Assembly (NCBI RefSeq): GCF_003025615.1
Contig: NZ_PYMJ01000001.1
Span: 124,001 to 188,000, forward strand
Direction: 5' to 3'
From: Photobacterium frigidiphilum
Lineage (GTDB): Bacteria; Pseudomonadota; Gammaproteobacteria; Enterobacterales; Vibrionaceae
DNA: 64,000 nt
Position 1 is the first letter of the stretch; the number at the start of each line of letters is the position of its first letter. Shown in pieces: positions 1-9,270 of this stretch. Below the pieces are notes generated by a model. That model did not search any database, was not told the DNA's origin, and saw only the letters and a list, made by a program, of their open reading frames with translations. A program made the translations under genes and the position numbers.

Positions 1-587
1 AATCAACCTTGCTTCAGCTAATCACCCGTAATTGGGATCCACAGCAAGGGCAAATCAGCATTGATGGTGTTGCTTTACCCTTATGGCATGAAACATCGCT
101 TCGTAAAGCGATTACCGTCGTTAGCCAACGTGTTGATGTGTTTAATGGCTCATTACGTGAAAACCTTGTGTTGGCTAAACCTGAGGGCACAGATGAAGAG
201 TTCAAAGCATCACTCGTGCATGTTGGGCTAGAAACCTTGCTTGAAGATAAAGGATTAGATACTTGGTTAGGTGAAGGTGGTCGCCAGATATCTGGTGGTG
301 AGCGCCGTCGCTTAGGTATTGCACGGGCACTGCTTCATAACGCCCCTATTCTTCTACTGGATGAACCTACAGAAGGTCTTGATCGCCGTACCGAACAACA
401 GATTTTAAGCCTGTTACTAGAGCATGCGAAAGATAAAACCGTCTTATTCATTACCCACCGCTTAGTCGGTCTAGAGCAAATGGATCATATTTGCTTAATG
501 GATGAAGGTGAAATCATCGAACGCGGTAAACACCAAGATCTGATCGCAACTGGTGGTCGATACACTGAATTGTGTAACCGTATCTAG
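1..587 (+). CDS. cydC: CydC, ABC exporter ATP-binding/permease subunit (3' end only)
   Basis: This is the C-terminal ATPase domain of CydC, half of the CydDC inner-membrane exporter that moves cysteine and glutathione to the periplasm and is needed to assemble cytochrome bd oxidase. The gene begins before the window; the frame is open from the first bases, where Ser-Thr of the Walker A motif is still visible just ahead of LLQLI. The signature motif ISGGERRR, Walker B ILLLDEP and the H-loop ITHR follow in the normal order, and the protein ends ...LCNRI. CydC rather than another ABC exporter is inferred from overall similarity and from the cydC-aat-infA-clpA order shared with Escherichia coli. 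It ends in a strong hairpin terminator at 625-656. Confidence 0.9.
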   Translation, partial: STLLQLITRNWDPQQGQISIDGVALPLWHETSLRKAITVVSQRVDVFNGSLRENLVLAKPEGTDEEFKASLVHVGLETLLEDKGLDTWLGEGGRQISGGERRRLGIARALLHNAPILLLDEPTEGLDRRTEQQILSLLLEHAKDKTVLFITHRLVGLEQMDHICLMDEGEIIERGKHQDLIATGGRYTELCNRI

Positions 588-624
588 TTTACCTTAGACA
601 GTAGGTTTCGATACCGAGATAAAC

Positions 625-656
625 AAAAGGCGAGGATATTCCTCGCCTTGTTTGTT
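625..656. terminator. Bidirectional terminator between cydC and the glycine-zipper gene
   Basis: The perfect stem AAGGCGAGG / CCTCGCCTT (627-635 and 641-649) with loop ATATT is followed by a T-rich stretch on the plus strand and by TTTTGTTT on the minus strand. It can end both converging genes. Confidence 0.85.
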
Positions 657-689
657 TCTATCTTTCAAGAATAAATCACATTTTCTTGA

Positions 690-1148
690 TTAAAATTCTT
701 TATCAACCCTTACGCCATCATTGAAGTAAAGAATCCGCACATTGTCACCTCGATTAAACACTGAGGTTTGATCAACATCTTGAATAACATCAATGAGCTT
801 ACCTTGATCGGTTTTAATCAACACTTCAACTAAACGATATTCAATAACGGTTTGTCCTTGCTGGCGATTATGAGCAATACCGGCCCCCGCAACCGCACCT
901 ACCGCGGTAGCGACTTCTCGACCAGTACCACCACCAAATTGATTACCAATCAAGCCACCCACCACACCGCCTAACAATGTTTCCCAGCCGTTTCGCTGTG
1001 AATTAATCACTTCTTGTTGGGTGATATAACGAACAGATTCAATCTGGCCAAAAACAACGTCATTTACTGGTCGCGCTTCATTTCGATTATACGGTGCCGC
1101 TGTTACGATCAAAGGAAGCATTAGCAGTAACAATAAAAATTTTCTCAT
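690..1148 (-). CDS. Glycine-zipper (2TM) envelope protein, SlyB/YmgG-like
   Basis: A small exported protein of 152 residues with a signal peptide (MRKFLLLLLMLPLIVTAAP). A central glycine-rich segment at about residues 60-95 (LLGGVVGGLIGNQFGGGTG, then AVGAVAGAGIA) has the GxxxG spacing of glycine-zipper 2TM domains found in SlyB, PcP and related outer-membrane proteins. There is no lipobox cysteine, so it is probably not a lipoprotein. The C-terminal half is a hydrophilic beta-rich tail. A start five codons upstream is possible, but the GGAG lying in that upstream codon pair is spaced as an SD for the ATG at 1148, so I use that. The function is unknown beyond an envelope location. It is transcribed against cydC and divergently from aat. 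Confidence 0.75.
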   Translation of the reverse strand: MRKFLLLLLMLPLIVTAAPYNRNEARPVNDVVFGQIESVRYITQQEVINSQRNGWETLLGGVVGGLIGNQFGGGTGREVATAVGAVAGAGIAHNRQQGQTVIEYRLVEVLIKTDQGKLIDVIQDVDQTSVFNRGDNVRILYFNDGVRVDKEF

Positions 1149-1227
1149 ATATAATTTCTCCATTGACGCTAATTTTTAACTAAAAAGTATTCTTTTAAAG
1201 ACTATTTAACGAGAACAACTGAGTTTT

Positions 1228-1941
1228 ATGGCAATTTACCTACCGGAACTTGACCCGGAAAATACTCTTTTCCCGGAACCTGAAACCGCACTTGATGAAC
1301 CCAATGGCTTACTTGCTTTTGGAGGCGATCTTCAGCCTGCACGTTTGCTTGCGGCTTACCGCCAAGGTATTTTTCCTTGGTACTCTAATGGTGAGCCTAT
1401 TTTATGGTGGAGCCCTGCCCCGCGTGCCATCTTTCTGCCTAACGAATTTAAGCCCAGCAAGAGCTTACGAAAGTTCTATCGAAAATCAGGATACCAAATC
1501 ACACTGAATAATGCCTGTCATGACGTTATTCGCCAATGTGCCGACTGTCGAAGTCCTGAAGAAACATGGATCACCGAAGATATGATCCAAGCTTATCAAA
1601 CGATGCACAACCTTGGACACTGCCATTCGGTAGAAGTTTGGCACCAAGATAAACTCGTTGGCGGATTTTATGGTTTACAAATCGGTTCAGTGTTTTGTGG
1701 TGAATCAATGTTTTCATTAGCCGATAACGCATCAAAAATTGCACTATGGTTTTTTTGCCGCCATTTTTCAGATCAAGGTGGCACCCTCATTGATTGCCAA
1801 GTGATGAACAATCATTTGGAGTCACTTGGCGCACTAGAAATTCCACGAGCACCGTTTATGCAACAGCTGCTCCAGCAAAGAGCTGCCATAATTAAACCAA
1901 ATAGTTTTGTTCCTCAAACGCTCAAAATACCTATTGAATAA
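1228..1941 (+). CDS. aat: Leucyl/phenylalanyl-tRNA-protein transferase
   Basis: Aat transfers Leu or Phe from aminoacyl-tRNA to the N-terminus of proteins that begin with Lys or Arg, creating a primary N-degron read by ClpS/ClpAP in the cytoplasm. The 237-residue length fits the family (E. coli about 234). The family core is visible: GLLAFGGDLQPARLLAAYRQ, then GIFPWYSNGEPILWWSPAPR near residues 48-67, and CGESMFS further on. The next gene, bpt, starts 8 bp after the stop and is probably co-transcribed. Its neighbours clpA and clpS encode the machinery that consumes its products. Confidence 0.97.
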   Translation: MAIYLPELDPENTLFPEPETALDEPNGLLAFGGDLQPARLLAAYRQGIFPWYSNGEPILWWSPAPRAIFLPNEFKPSKSLRKFYRKSGYQITLNNACHDVIRQCADCRSPEETWITEDMIQAYQTMHNLGHCHSVEVWHQDKLVGGFYGLQIGSVFCGESMFSLADNASKIALWFFCRHFSDQGGTLIDCQVMNNHLESLGALEIPRAPFMQQLLQQRAAIIKPNSFVPQTLKIPIE

Positions 1942-1949
1942 AGAGATTT

Positions 1950-2639
1950 ATGAATAACCTTTCTTTACGCATCGGCCTCACACCAAACTCCGACTGTAAC
2001 TACCTACCTAACGAGCAAGAGCAGCTCGGGGTGGTCATGGATGAACATTGGCTATCACCTGTAGGCTATAACATATTACTCTCATCAGGCTATCGTCGCA
2101 GTGGCAGAGCTATCTATAAGCCAATGTGTGAACTTTGTAGTGCATGCACCCCTCTACGTGTCGATTGCCCTAACTTTGTCGCCTCTAAGAGCCAAAAGCG
2201 CCAGCTAAATCAAATGGAAAAATTCCGCTGGGAGTTTAAAGCTAAACTCGATGAAGAGTGGTTTCCACTGTATGAAAGATATATTCGTTTACGCCACTCT
2301 ACAGGCTCAATGTATCCTGCGAATAAAGAGCAATTCTTTGAATTTTGCACCGCAGAGTGGATGGATACTTTGTTTTTGCATGTCTACGATGATGATAAGC
2401 TTATTGCCATCGCGGTGACCGACGTATTTGAGAATGCCCTCAGTGCTGTATATAGCTTTTTTGAACCCGATTCCTCGCTATCTTTAGGTACTCTGTGCGT
2501 GCTTTATCAAATTCAATATAGTCAGCAGACGGGTCGAAAATGGCTTTATCCTGGTTATCAAATTGATGACTGTAAAGCGATGAATTACAAAGTCAGATTT
2601 CAGCCACACCAGAAGTTAATACTGGGCGACTGGCAATAA
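1950..2639 (+). CDS. bpt: Aspartate/glutamate leucyltransferase (Bpt, ATE-type)
   Basis: Bpt attaches Leu from Leu-tRNA to proteins with N-terminal Asp or Glu, the second bacterial route into the N-degron pathway. The protein has the ATE N-terminal domain with its cysteine cluster (SDCNYLPNEQE near residue 15, then MCELCSACTPLRVDC near residues 58-72) and the C-terminal GNAT-like ATE domain (SAVYSFFEPDSSLSLGTLCV, YPGYQIDDCKAMNYK). It lies 8 bp after aat. The arginyltransferase name is used for eukaryotic homologues; bacterial family members of this type are leucyltransferases. Confidence 0.95.
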   Translation: MNNLSLRIGLTPNSDCNYLPNEQEQLGVVMDEHWLSPVGYNILLSSGYRRSGRAIYKPMCELCSACTPLRVDCPNFVASKSQKRQLNQMEKFRWEFKAKLDEEWFPLYERYIRLRHSTGSMYPANKEQFFEFCTAEWMDTLFLHVYDDDKLIAIAVTDVFENALSAVYSFFEPDSSLSLGTLCVLYQIQYSQQTGRKWLYPGYQIDDCKAMNYKVRFQPHQKLILGDWQ

Positions 2640-2746
2640 TTGTTCACCATACAAACAGCGTGAAGAAAATTAAAACAATTCATCACTGACAAATGAATGT
2701 ATTTTGGCAAAAAACAGATAAAAGCGACTTTAGACAGCAACAAAAG

Positions 2747-2775
2747 CTGACAAAGTGTACTGGCAAGGGTAGAAT
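2747..2775 (+). promoter_or_regulatory. Predicted sigma-70 promoter of infA
   Basis: CTGACA (2747-2752) and TAGAAT (2770-2775) are separated by exactly 17 bp, a good match to a sigma-70 promoter, about 80 bp upstream of the infA ATG. Confidence 0.6.
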
Positions 2776-2849
2776 TGCGTCCTAAACTTTACACTCAAAC
2801 AGTTTCAAGGCATTATCTTGCCCGATCAGATGAATGGCAGGTAGCCTAA

Positions 2850-3077
<228 letters not shown>

Positions 3078-3103
3078 TCTTTCACCAAGATTAGACTGCA
3101 AAT

Positions 3104-3133
3104 AAAACCTAGCCAAGTGCTAGGTTTTATTTT
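3104..3133 (+). terminator. infA terminator
   Basis: The perfect 10-bp stem AAAACCTAGC / GCTAGGTTTT (3104-3113 and 3119-3128) with loop CAAGT is followed by ATTTTAT. Confidence 0.85.
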
Positions 3134-3191
3134 ATCTGAAGATAAAGGCCAGTTGCTCTTTCAACATGGTGACAGCATATCATTCAGATAA

Positions 3192-3220
3192 AAAAACCGC
3201 CTCAAGGGCGGTTTTTATTT
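3192..3220 (-). terminator. clpA terminator
   Basis: The stem AAAAACCGCC / GGCGGTTTTT (3192-3201 and 3207-3216) has A-runs on the left and T-runs on the right, so it can terminate clpS-clpA on the minus strand and also back up infA termination. Confidence 0.85.
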
Positions 3221-3240
3221 AATGCTAACTCAGTAATGGA

Positions 3241-5511
3241 TTAGTGTGCAGCTTCCAATTCATTGTTGCTGTTGTATTGGAAATCCAATTCATTGTTAAT
3301 GTAATCAACACGTACCGAGCCACCGTTAACTAAACAGCCGAATAACAATTCATTCGCTAATGGTTTTTTCAAGCGGTCTTGAATCAAACGCGCCATCGGA
3401 CGTGCACCCATCGCCTTATCGTAGCCTTTCTCAGCTAACCAAACACGTGCGTTATCAGACACTTCCATTGATACGCCCTTCGCATCAAGCTGTGCTTGCA
3501 ACTCAACGATGAACTTATCAACCACTTGATGAATAACATCTTTTTCAAGATGATTAAACCAAATGATACTGTCTAAACGATTACGGAATTCAGGTGTAAA
3601 TACACGCTTAATTTCCGACATTGCATCATGACTATGATCTTGCTGAATCAAACCAATCGACTTACGTACCGTTTCCGTTACGCCGGCATTGGTTGTCATA
3701 ACAAAAATGACATTACGGAAATCAGCCTTACGACCATTGTTATCTGTTAGCGTACCGTTGTCCATAATCTGCAGAAGCAAATTAAAGACATCTGGGTGCG
3801 CTTTTTCAATTTCATCTAACAGTACTACTGAGTGTGGCTGTTTGATTACCGCATCGGTTAACAGACCACCTTGGTCATAACCCACATAACCAGGAGGCGC
3901 ACCGATCAAACGGCTCACAGTATGGCGTTCCATGTACTCTGACATATCAAAACGCAAAAGTTCGATACCCATGGTACGTGCCAACTGAACAGTGACCTCT
4001 GTTTTACCCACACCAGTAGGACCTGCAAACAAGAAAGAACCAACAGGCTTATTCTCTGCACCCAGCCCAGCTCGGCTCAGTTTAATCGCTTCGGTTAGTA
4101 CATCAATGGCATCATCTTGACCGAATACTAGCATCTTCAGTTTGCCGTCTAGCTTCTGAAGTACATCACGATCACTTGAAGACACAGATTTCTCTGGAAT
4201 ACGTGCCATTTTGGCAATCATCGATTCAATATCGCTAACATTAACGGTTTTTTTACGACGGCTTGCTGGTGCTAAACGACAACGCGCACCTGCTTCATCA
4301 ATAACATCAATCGCTTTATCAGGCAGATGACGCTCATTAATGTATTTCGCTGATAGCTCTACAGCGGCACGAATCGCTTTATTGGTAAAACGAACTTCGT
4401 GGTGCGCTTCATACTTAGGCTTTAGCCCCATCAAAATCTTCGTCGTATCATCAAGCGAAGGCTCAATGACATCAATTTTTTGGAAACGACGTGATAATGC
4501 ACGTTCCTTCTCAAAAATATTGCTGTATTCCTGATACGTCGTTGACCCCATACAGCGTAACTTACCGTTGCTCAGTAATGGCTTGATAAGGTTCGCAGCA
4601 TCGACTTGTCCACCAGATGCGGCACCCGCACCAATAATGGTGTGAATTTCATCAATGAACAATACAGCGTGATCTTCTTTCTCAAGCTGCTTCAAAATAC
4701 CTTTGAAACGCTTTTCGAAATCACCACGATATTTAGTGCCTGCAAGCAAAGAACCGATATCTAAAGAATAAATCACACAGTTTTGAATAATATCAGGCAC
4801 TTGACCTTCAACAATACGCCATGCCAACCCTTCAGCAATCGCGGTTTTACCCACACCAGCTTCACCCACCAGTAAAGGGTTATTCTTTCTTCGGCGACAA
4901 AGCACCTGAACGGTACGCTCAAGCTCACTGTCGCGACCGATAAGCGGATCAATACCACCAGCACGGGCTAACTGATTAAGGTTCGTTGCAAAATTCTCTA
5001 GCTTGTCTTCAGACGATTGTTCAGCTCTTGGTTCTTCACTGCCAACTTCAGGGCCATTTAAATCATCATTGTCACTGTCTTTCACAGTGCCATGAGAAAT
5101 AAAGTTAACCACATCAAGACGACTAATATCACTCTTCTTGAGAAGGTATGCCGCATGGGATTCTTGTTCACTAAAAATAGCGACAAGAACGTTAGCACCC
5201 GTAACTTCACTACGACCTGAAGATTGCACATGAAAGACGGCACGTTGAAGTACACGCTGAAAGCTCAGTGTAGGTTGTGTTTCGCGGCTCTCATCATCAG
5301 CAGGAATGAGAGGAGTTGTTTGCTCGATAAATGAGTCGAGCTCTTTACGCAATACATCGAGATTTGCGCGACACGCAAGCAGAGCTTCCTGAGCAGCTGC
5401 ATTCTCAAGTAAAGCCAAAAGCAAATGCTCAACAGTCATAAACTCATGACGTTTTTCTCTTGCTCGTGCAAATGCACCATTCAAGCTAGCTTCTAGTTCT
5501 TTATTTAGCAT
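3241..5511 (-). CDS. clpA: ATP-dependent Clp protease ATP-binding subunit ClpA
   Basis: ClpA is the AAA+ unfoldase of the ClpAP protease; it unfolds N-degron and SsrA-tagged substrates and feeds them to ClpP in the cytoplasm. The 756-residue length is close to the E. coli protein (758). Domain order: Clp N-domain (residues 1-140), AAA module 1 with Walker A GEAGVGKT at about 216-223 and Walker [12 protein letters not shown] module 2 with Walker A GPTGVGKT near residue 500, and the C-terminal small domain. The IGL tripeptide (RKSIGLIQQ) that docks on ClpP is present in module 2. clpS lies 45 bp upstream on the same strand. No clpP is in the window. Confidence 0.98.
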   Translation of the reverse strand: MLNKELEASLNGAFARAREKRHEFMTVEHLLLALLENAAAQEALLACRANLDVLRKELDSFIEQTTPLIPADDESRETQPTLSFQRVLQRAVFHVQSSGRSEVTGANVLVAIFSEQESHAAYLLKKSDISRLDVVNFISHGTVKDSDNDDLNGPEVGSEEPRAEQSSEDKLENFATNLNQLARAGGIDPLIGRDSELERTVQVLCRRRKNNPLLVGEAGVGKTAIAEGLAWRIVEGQVPDIIQNCVIYSLDIGSLLAGTKYRGDFEKRFKGILKQLEKEDHAVLFIDEIHTIIGAGAASGGQVDAANLIKPLLSNGKLRCMGSTTYQEYSNIFEKERALSRRFQKIDVIEPSLDDTTKILMGLKPKYEAHHEVRFTNKAIRAAVELSAKYINERHLPDKAIDVIDEAGARCRLAPASRRKKTVNVSDIESMIAKMARIPEKSVSSSDRDVLQKLDGKLKMLVFGQDDAIDVLTEAIKLSRAGLGAENKPVGSFLFAGPTGVGKTEVTVQLARTMGIELLRFDMSEYMERHTVSRLIGAPPGYVGYDQGGLLTDAVIKQPHSVVLLDEIEKAHPDVFNLLLQIMDNGTLTDNNGRKADFRNVIFVMTTNAGVTETVRKSIGLIQQDHSHDAMSEIKRVFTPEFRNRLDSIIWFNHLEKDVIHQVVDKFIVELQAQLDAKGVSMEVSDNARVWLAEKGYDKAMGARPMARLIQDRLKKPLANELLFGCLVNGGSVRVDYINNELDFQYNSNNELEAAH

Positions 5512-5556
5512 AAGGCACCTCCCCTAAATACCACTCAAAGTGGCGTGCCGGAAAAA

Positions 5557-5877
5557 TTAAGCTTTTTCCATCGTACACAGTAGCGGATGTTCATTCTCTC
5601 TTGCGTGCATCATCACTTGTGCCACTTTTGTTTCGGCGACTTCAGCAGTGAAGGTTCCACAAATCGCTTTACCTTCGTAATGCACGTTGAGCATCAACTG
5701 TGTGGCTTTCTCCATGTCCATTGAGAAGAACTTCTGTAACACTTCTATCACAAAATCCATCGGAGTGTAATCATCATTGTTTAAAACAACTTTGTACATC
5801 GCTGGTGGTTTAACCTGAACTTCTTCCTTATCTAATACATCTGACTCAGGAATAATCCATTCGTATAACTTACTCAT
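5557..5877 (-). CDS. clpS: ClpAP adaptor ClpS
   Basis: ClpS is the small adaptor that binds N-terminal Leu, Phe, Tyr or Trp and delivers the substrate to ClpA. The protein has 106 residues. The N-degron pocket is visible in [18 protein letters not shown] (residues about 30-47), followed by the [10 protein letters not shown] strand and the terminal [10 protein letters not shown]. An unstructured N-terminal tail of about 25 residues, needed in the family for delivery to ClpA, precedes the fold. It is transcribed with clpA and divergently from cspD. Confidence 0.97.
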   Translation of the reverse strand: MSKLYEWIIPESDVLDKEEVQVKPPAMYKVVLNNDDYTPMDFVIEVLQKFFSMDMEKATQLMLNVHYEGKAICGTFTAEVAETKVAQVMMHARENEHPLLCTMEKA

Positions 5878-6102
5878 AATCTCATCTTAGTCATTAGTTC
5901 AAGCGCTTGCTATATCTAGGCCCAGAAAAAAAAGATTTTATCAAAATGTTACAATATGCACTTGACTGTCTAGCTCTTTTTACTAAAGTGTAACCTGTAG
6001 TAGATATAAACTGCATCAAAACAGCATTAGTATGCAAGAATAAAAGGAATACCTTGTACACTAGTAGTTAAATGGATCTTGAATGCAAGAGGGATGTAAA
6101 GC

Positions 6103-6324
6103 ATGGCAACAGGTACAGTTAAATGGTTTAATAACGCCAAAGGTTTTGGTTTTATCTGCCCAGAAGAGGGTGAAGGCGATATTTTTGCGCACTATTCAAC
6201 CATTCAAATGGATGGATATCGAACTCTCAAAGCCGGCCAGCAGGTCAACTATGAGATTCAAACAGGGCCTAAAGGTCACCATGCTAGCGAGATCGTCCCA
6301 GTCGAAGGTGAACTAACCAAATAG
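6103..6324 (+). CDS. cspD: Cold-shock-like protein CspD
   Basis: A single cold-shock domain of 73 residues with both nucleic-acid-binding motifs, RNP1 (KGFGFI) and RNP2 (DIFAHY). CspD of E. coli is a stationary-phase dimer that binds single-stranded DNA and inhibits replication elongation; that role is transferred by homology and by position, since cspD lies divergent from clpS in E. coli as well. The family member is chosen from this synteny; by sequence alone another Csp would be possible. It ends in a hairpin terminator at 6352-6377. Confidence 0.93.
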   Translation: MATGTVKWFNNAKGFGFICPEEGEGDIFAHYSTIQMDGYRTLKAGQQVNYEIQTGPKGHHASEIVPVEGELTK

Positions 6325-6351
6325 TCACTGAAAGTTATCGCATCAATTTCG

Positions 6352-6377
6352 AAGGTGAGCACTGGCTCGCCTTTTTA
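6352..6377 (+). terminator. cspD terminator
   Basis: Stem AAGGTGAGC / GCTCGCCTT (6352-6360 and 6365-6373, one G-T pair) is followed by TTTTTATT. Confidence 0.75.
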
Positions 6378-6715
6378 TTGAAAATACCGCTTATCTACCC
6401 ACTCACCTGATTAATCATACCTACATCAGCAATCCTTATTACCGATTCAAATAAATATAAATTTGAATGAATAAAAACTGAATAGCCTCGAACATGTTTT
6501 ATTAACAATACTATTAACAAGTGTTGGTTAATGTTCCTCTAAGAGAATCATCATATACGTCTATCATAGGCGAAAAAAGAACAAGAGCAAATCGAGACAA
6601 AGCAGATAAAAGAAGAATTGAGAGTAAACGCACTGATTGCCTTTATATCTTCATAACTTGCAAGTGAACTGCTTTAATATGCAGCAGTACTATGGTTAGG
6701 AAAACATCGAGATTT

Positions 6716-6769
6716 GAAAGAGAGAGAGAGAGAGAAAGAAAGGAAGAAAAGAAGAAAAGAAGAAAAGAG
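6716..6769. repeat. 54-base polypurine tract with GA and GAAGAAAA repeats
   Basis: The plus strand is purine-only over this span. It begins with about seven GA dinucleotides and continues into three tandem copies of GAAGAAAA. It lies in the 3' region between cspD and icd, just beyond the icd terminator. Confidence 0.9.
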
Positions 6770-6803
6770 TGTAGCAAACGTTATTTTACCTGAGATAGGA
6801 TAG

Positions 6804-6829
6804 AATAAAGGCCCAGCCTAAGCTGAGCC
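6804..6829 (-). terminator. icd terminator
   Basis: On the minus strand the stem GGCTCAGC / GCTGGGCC (one T-G pair, loop TTAG) is followed by TTTATT. Confidence 0.7.
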
Positions 6830-6860
6830 TCAAATATCTTACAGAGTAAGAGATTTACAA

Positions 6861-8114
6861 TTACATGTGTTCAATCATGTCATCTGCAAACTCTGAACAC
6901 TTACGTAAGGTAGCACCTTCCATTTGGCGTTCGAAGTCATAAGTCACAGTCTTGTTACTGATTGCAGCTTCCATTGAACTGATGATCAAATCAGCAGCTT
7001 CAAGCCAGCCCATATGACGAAGCATCATTTCAGCAGAAAGAATGAGTGAGCCAGGGTTTACTTTATCTTGTCCAGCATACTTAGGTGCAGTACCGTGAGT
7101 TGCTTCAAATAATGCAACACCATCACCGATGTTTGCACCGGGTGCAATACCGATACCACCAACCTGTGCAGCTAGTGCATCAGAAACGTAGTCACCGTTA
7201 AGGTTCATGGTTGCAATTACATCGTACTCAGCAGGGCGAAGTAGGATCTGTTGTAAAAATGCATCAGCGATACAGTCTTTGATAACGATCTCTTTGCCAG
7301 TGTTTGGATTTTTAAGCGTCATCCATGGACCACCGTCCAATAACTCAGCGCCAAACTCTTGTAGAGCGACTTCGTAACCCCAATCTTTAAAGGCGCCTTC
7401 AGTAAACTTCATGATATTGCCTTTGTGTACCAGCGTTAGCGAGTCACGGTCGTTATCAATGGTGTACTGAAGTGCAGCGCGAATTAGACGCTTAGTGCCT
7501 TCCTCTGAAATCGGCTTAATACCGATACCACATTGCTGTGTGAAACGGATTTTAGTTGCGCCCATTTCATCTTGTAGAAATTTAATGACTTTATCTGCTT
7601 CTGCAGTGCCAGCTTGGTATTCAACGCCAGCATAGATATCTTCAGAGTTCTCACGGTAAATTACCATGTCTGTCAAATCAGGACGTTTAACTGGGCTAGG
7701 TACGCCATCAAAATAACGAACAGGACGTACACAGATGTATAAATCAAGTTCTTGACGTAAAGCAACGTTTAGAGAACGAATGCCGCCACCAACTGGAGTT
7801 GTTAGTGGACCTTTGATTGCGACTTTGTATTCACGAATGAATTCTAAAGTTTCTTGCGGTAGCCATGCATCTTCGCCGTAAACTTGAGTTGATTTCTCAC
7901 CTGTGTAGATTTCCATCCACTCAATCTTGCGATCACCTGCATAAGCTTTATTTACTGCCGCATCGACAACTTTGATCATTGCAGGGCTTACATCAACACC
8001 GATACCATCACCTTCAATGTATGGGATTACCGGGTTGTTAGGAACGACCAGTTTACCTTCAGAATCCAATGTGATTTTCTGACCTTCTACTGGTACAACT
8101 ACTTTACTATCCAT
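6861..8114 (-). CDS. icd: NADP-dependent isocitrate dehydrogenase
   Basis: Icd oxidatively decarboxylates isocitrate to 2-oxoglutarate in the citric acid cycle. Length 417, essentially that of the E. coli enzyme. The substrate loop with the regulatory serine ([15 protein letters not shown]), the [14 protein letters not shown] region, and the NADP-binding segment ([12 protein letters not shown], where Lys-Tyr marks the NADP-type family) are all visible. It is a single gene, convergent with cspD and divergent from rluE. AGGAG lies upstream of the ATG. Confidence 0.98.
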   Translation of the reverse strand: MDSKVVVPVEGQKITLDSEGKLVVPNNPVIPYIEGDGIGVDVSPAMIKVVDAAVNKAYAGDRKIEWMEIYTGEKSTQVYGEDAWLPQETLEFIREYKVAIKGPLTTPVGGGIRSLNVALRQELDLYICVRPVRYFDGVPSPVKRPDLTDMVIYRENSEDIYAGVEYQAGTAEADKVIKFLQDEMGATKIRFTQQCGIGIKPISEEGTKRLIRAALQYTIDNDRDSLTLVHKGNIMKFTEGAFKDWGYEVALQEFGAELLDGGPWMTLKNPNTGKEIVIKDCIADAFLQQILLRPAEYDVIATMNLNGDYVSDALAAQVGGIGIAPGANIGDGVALFEATHGTAPKYAGQDKVNPGSLILSAEMMLRHMGWLEAADLIISSMEAAISNKTVTYDFERQMEGATLRKCSEFADDMIEHM

Positions 8115-8254
8115 TTAAATCTCCTAGCGTCCATTTGTTATCTTTTTGTAAGATGCGCGCAAATCATACTCGAAAATTTATCGACACGCCAATACTGTTA
8201 TTTTCGCGTATAATAAGCATGTCGATTTACTAATCCCCAGTACAGCAGCTATTT

Positions 8255-8905
8255 ATGAAGCCAAATACCCCTTTTCGTCAACCTCAACGTGCCAATAATG
8301 AGCGTCGAGCATCAAGAAAGATATCAAACCCGAAGCGACCTCGCGGACCGCAAAAGATCATTTTATTTAACAAACCCTTCAATGTGTTGACTCAATTTTC
8401 GGGTGAACCAGGCGATAAAACGCTGGCAGATTATATATCTATCAAAGATATTTACCCTGCAGGGCGACTGGATAAAGACAGCGAAGGCTTATTGGTTTTA
8501 ACTAACGATGGCATTCTGCAAGCGCGTTTAACACAACCGCAATCTAAGCAGCCTAAAACCTACTGGGTTCAAGTTGAAGGTTCACCAAGTGATGACGATT
8601 TGGAGCAGCTTCGTAAAGGCGTCACATTAAAAGATGGGCTAACGTTACCTGCAGATATCGAACGCATGGAGCAGCCCGTGATTTGGGATCGTACTCCACC
8701 AATTCGTGAACGGAAAAACATTCCAACCACATGGCTTGCACTTACCCTGCGCGAAGGACGAAACCGACAAGTGCGTCGTATGACGGCTCATATTGGCTTT
8801 CCTACATTACGCCTAATTCGTTATAAAATGGCAGATTGGACGGTCGATGATTTAGCGCCTGGAGAGTGGCGTGAAGTGACATTACCTAATACACAAATGC
8901 GCTAA
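8255..8905 (+). CDS. rluE: 23S rRNA pseudouridine(2457) synthase RluE
   Basis: A RsuA-family pseudouridine synthase of 216 residues. The catalytic motif [17 protein letters not shown] contains the nucleophilic aspartate (about residue 70), and the C-terminal [10 protein letters not shown] motif is typical of the family. It lacks the N-terminal S4 domain seen in RluB and RsuA, having a short basic tail instead, which points to RluE. The icd-rluE-mnmA-hflD-purB order is also found in E. coli (rluE beside icd), which supports the assignment. Confidence 0.94.
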   Translation: MKPNTPFRQPQRANNERRASRKISNPKRPRGPQKIILFNKPFNVLTQFSGEPGDKTLADYISIKDIYPAGRLDKDSEGLLVLTNDGILQARLTQPQSKQPKTYWVQVEGSPSDDDLEQLRKGVTLKDGLTLPADIERMEQPVIWDRTPPIRERKNIPTTWLALTLREGRNRQVRRMTAHIGFPTLRLIRYKMADWTVDDLAPGEWREVTLPNTQMR

Positions 8906-8928
8906 ATTCTATATTTTAAGCCGCAATC

Positions 8929-8962
8929 TTATAAATTGGTCGCTCCAACGACCAATTTATAA
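8929..8962. repeat. 14-bp perfect hairpin after rluE
   Basis: TTATAAATTGGTCG (8929-8942) and its exact complement (8949-8962) flank the loop CTCCAA. There is no T-run on either side, so it is not a classical terminator, although it may stabilise or end the rluE transcript. Confidence 0.7.
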
Positions 8963-8999
8963 CTGACACAATTTGTCATCAAACCCATAATAAAAAGCT

Positions 9000-9051
9000 A
9001 CACATTCCCCCAGACTTACACTATTATCGCCCGCAAATAGCAAACGTTTGC
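9000..9051 (+). promoter_or_regulatory. Candidate promoter with PurR operator for mnmA-hflD-purB
   Basis: The 12-bp palindrome GCAAACGTTTGC (9040-9051) matches the core of the PurR operator consensus (ANGCAAACGTTTNCNT). It lies just downstream of TATTAT (9022-9027), which has TACACA 17 bp further upstream, so the operator would cover the start site. The operon contains purB, a known PurR target elsewhere. PurR itself is not in the window. Confidence 0.5.
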
Positions 9052-9270
9052 GCCATTGAAAAATATAGTATTACGTTTAACAAAATAAAATCATTTATAT
9101 ACAGCATATTGTCAATTTCTCTGCTCTTTTTACACAATGAAACAAATTTGTCTTTTCCATGAAAAGAAACGATTAAATTATTAAAGTGTGATTCTGTTCT
9201 CGGTCTGTTTCGGCAGATAGCTTTCTGTTAGAATTACGCTCTTAACACTAAATTGCGACTGAAGAGAAAT

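Larger units (their letters stand above)
6325..6860. other. Gene-free stretch between cspD and icd
   Basis: 536 bp between converging genes. It holds the cspD terminator (6352-6377), a 54-base uninterrupted purine tract (6716-6769) and the icd terminator (6804-6829). I see no credible ORF or RNA gene in the remainder. Confidence 0.7.
8906..9270. other. Gene-free leader region between rluE and mnmA
   Basis: 365 bp without an ORF. It holds a perfect 14-bp inverted repeat just after rluE (8929-8962), a candidate promoter and PurR operator (about 9000-9051), and an AT-rich leader with a second possible -10 (TTAGAAT, about 9228-9234) close to mnmA. Confidence 0.6.
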
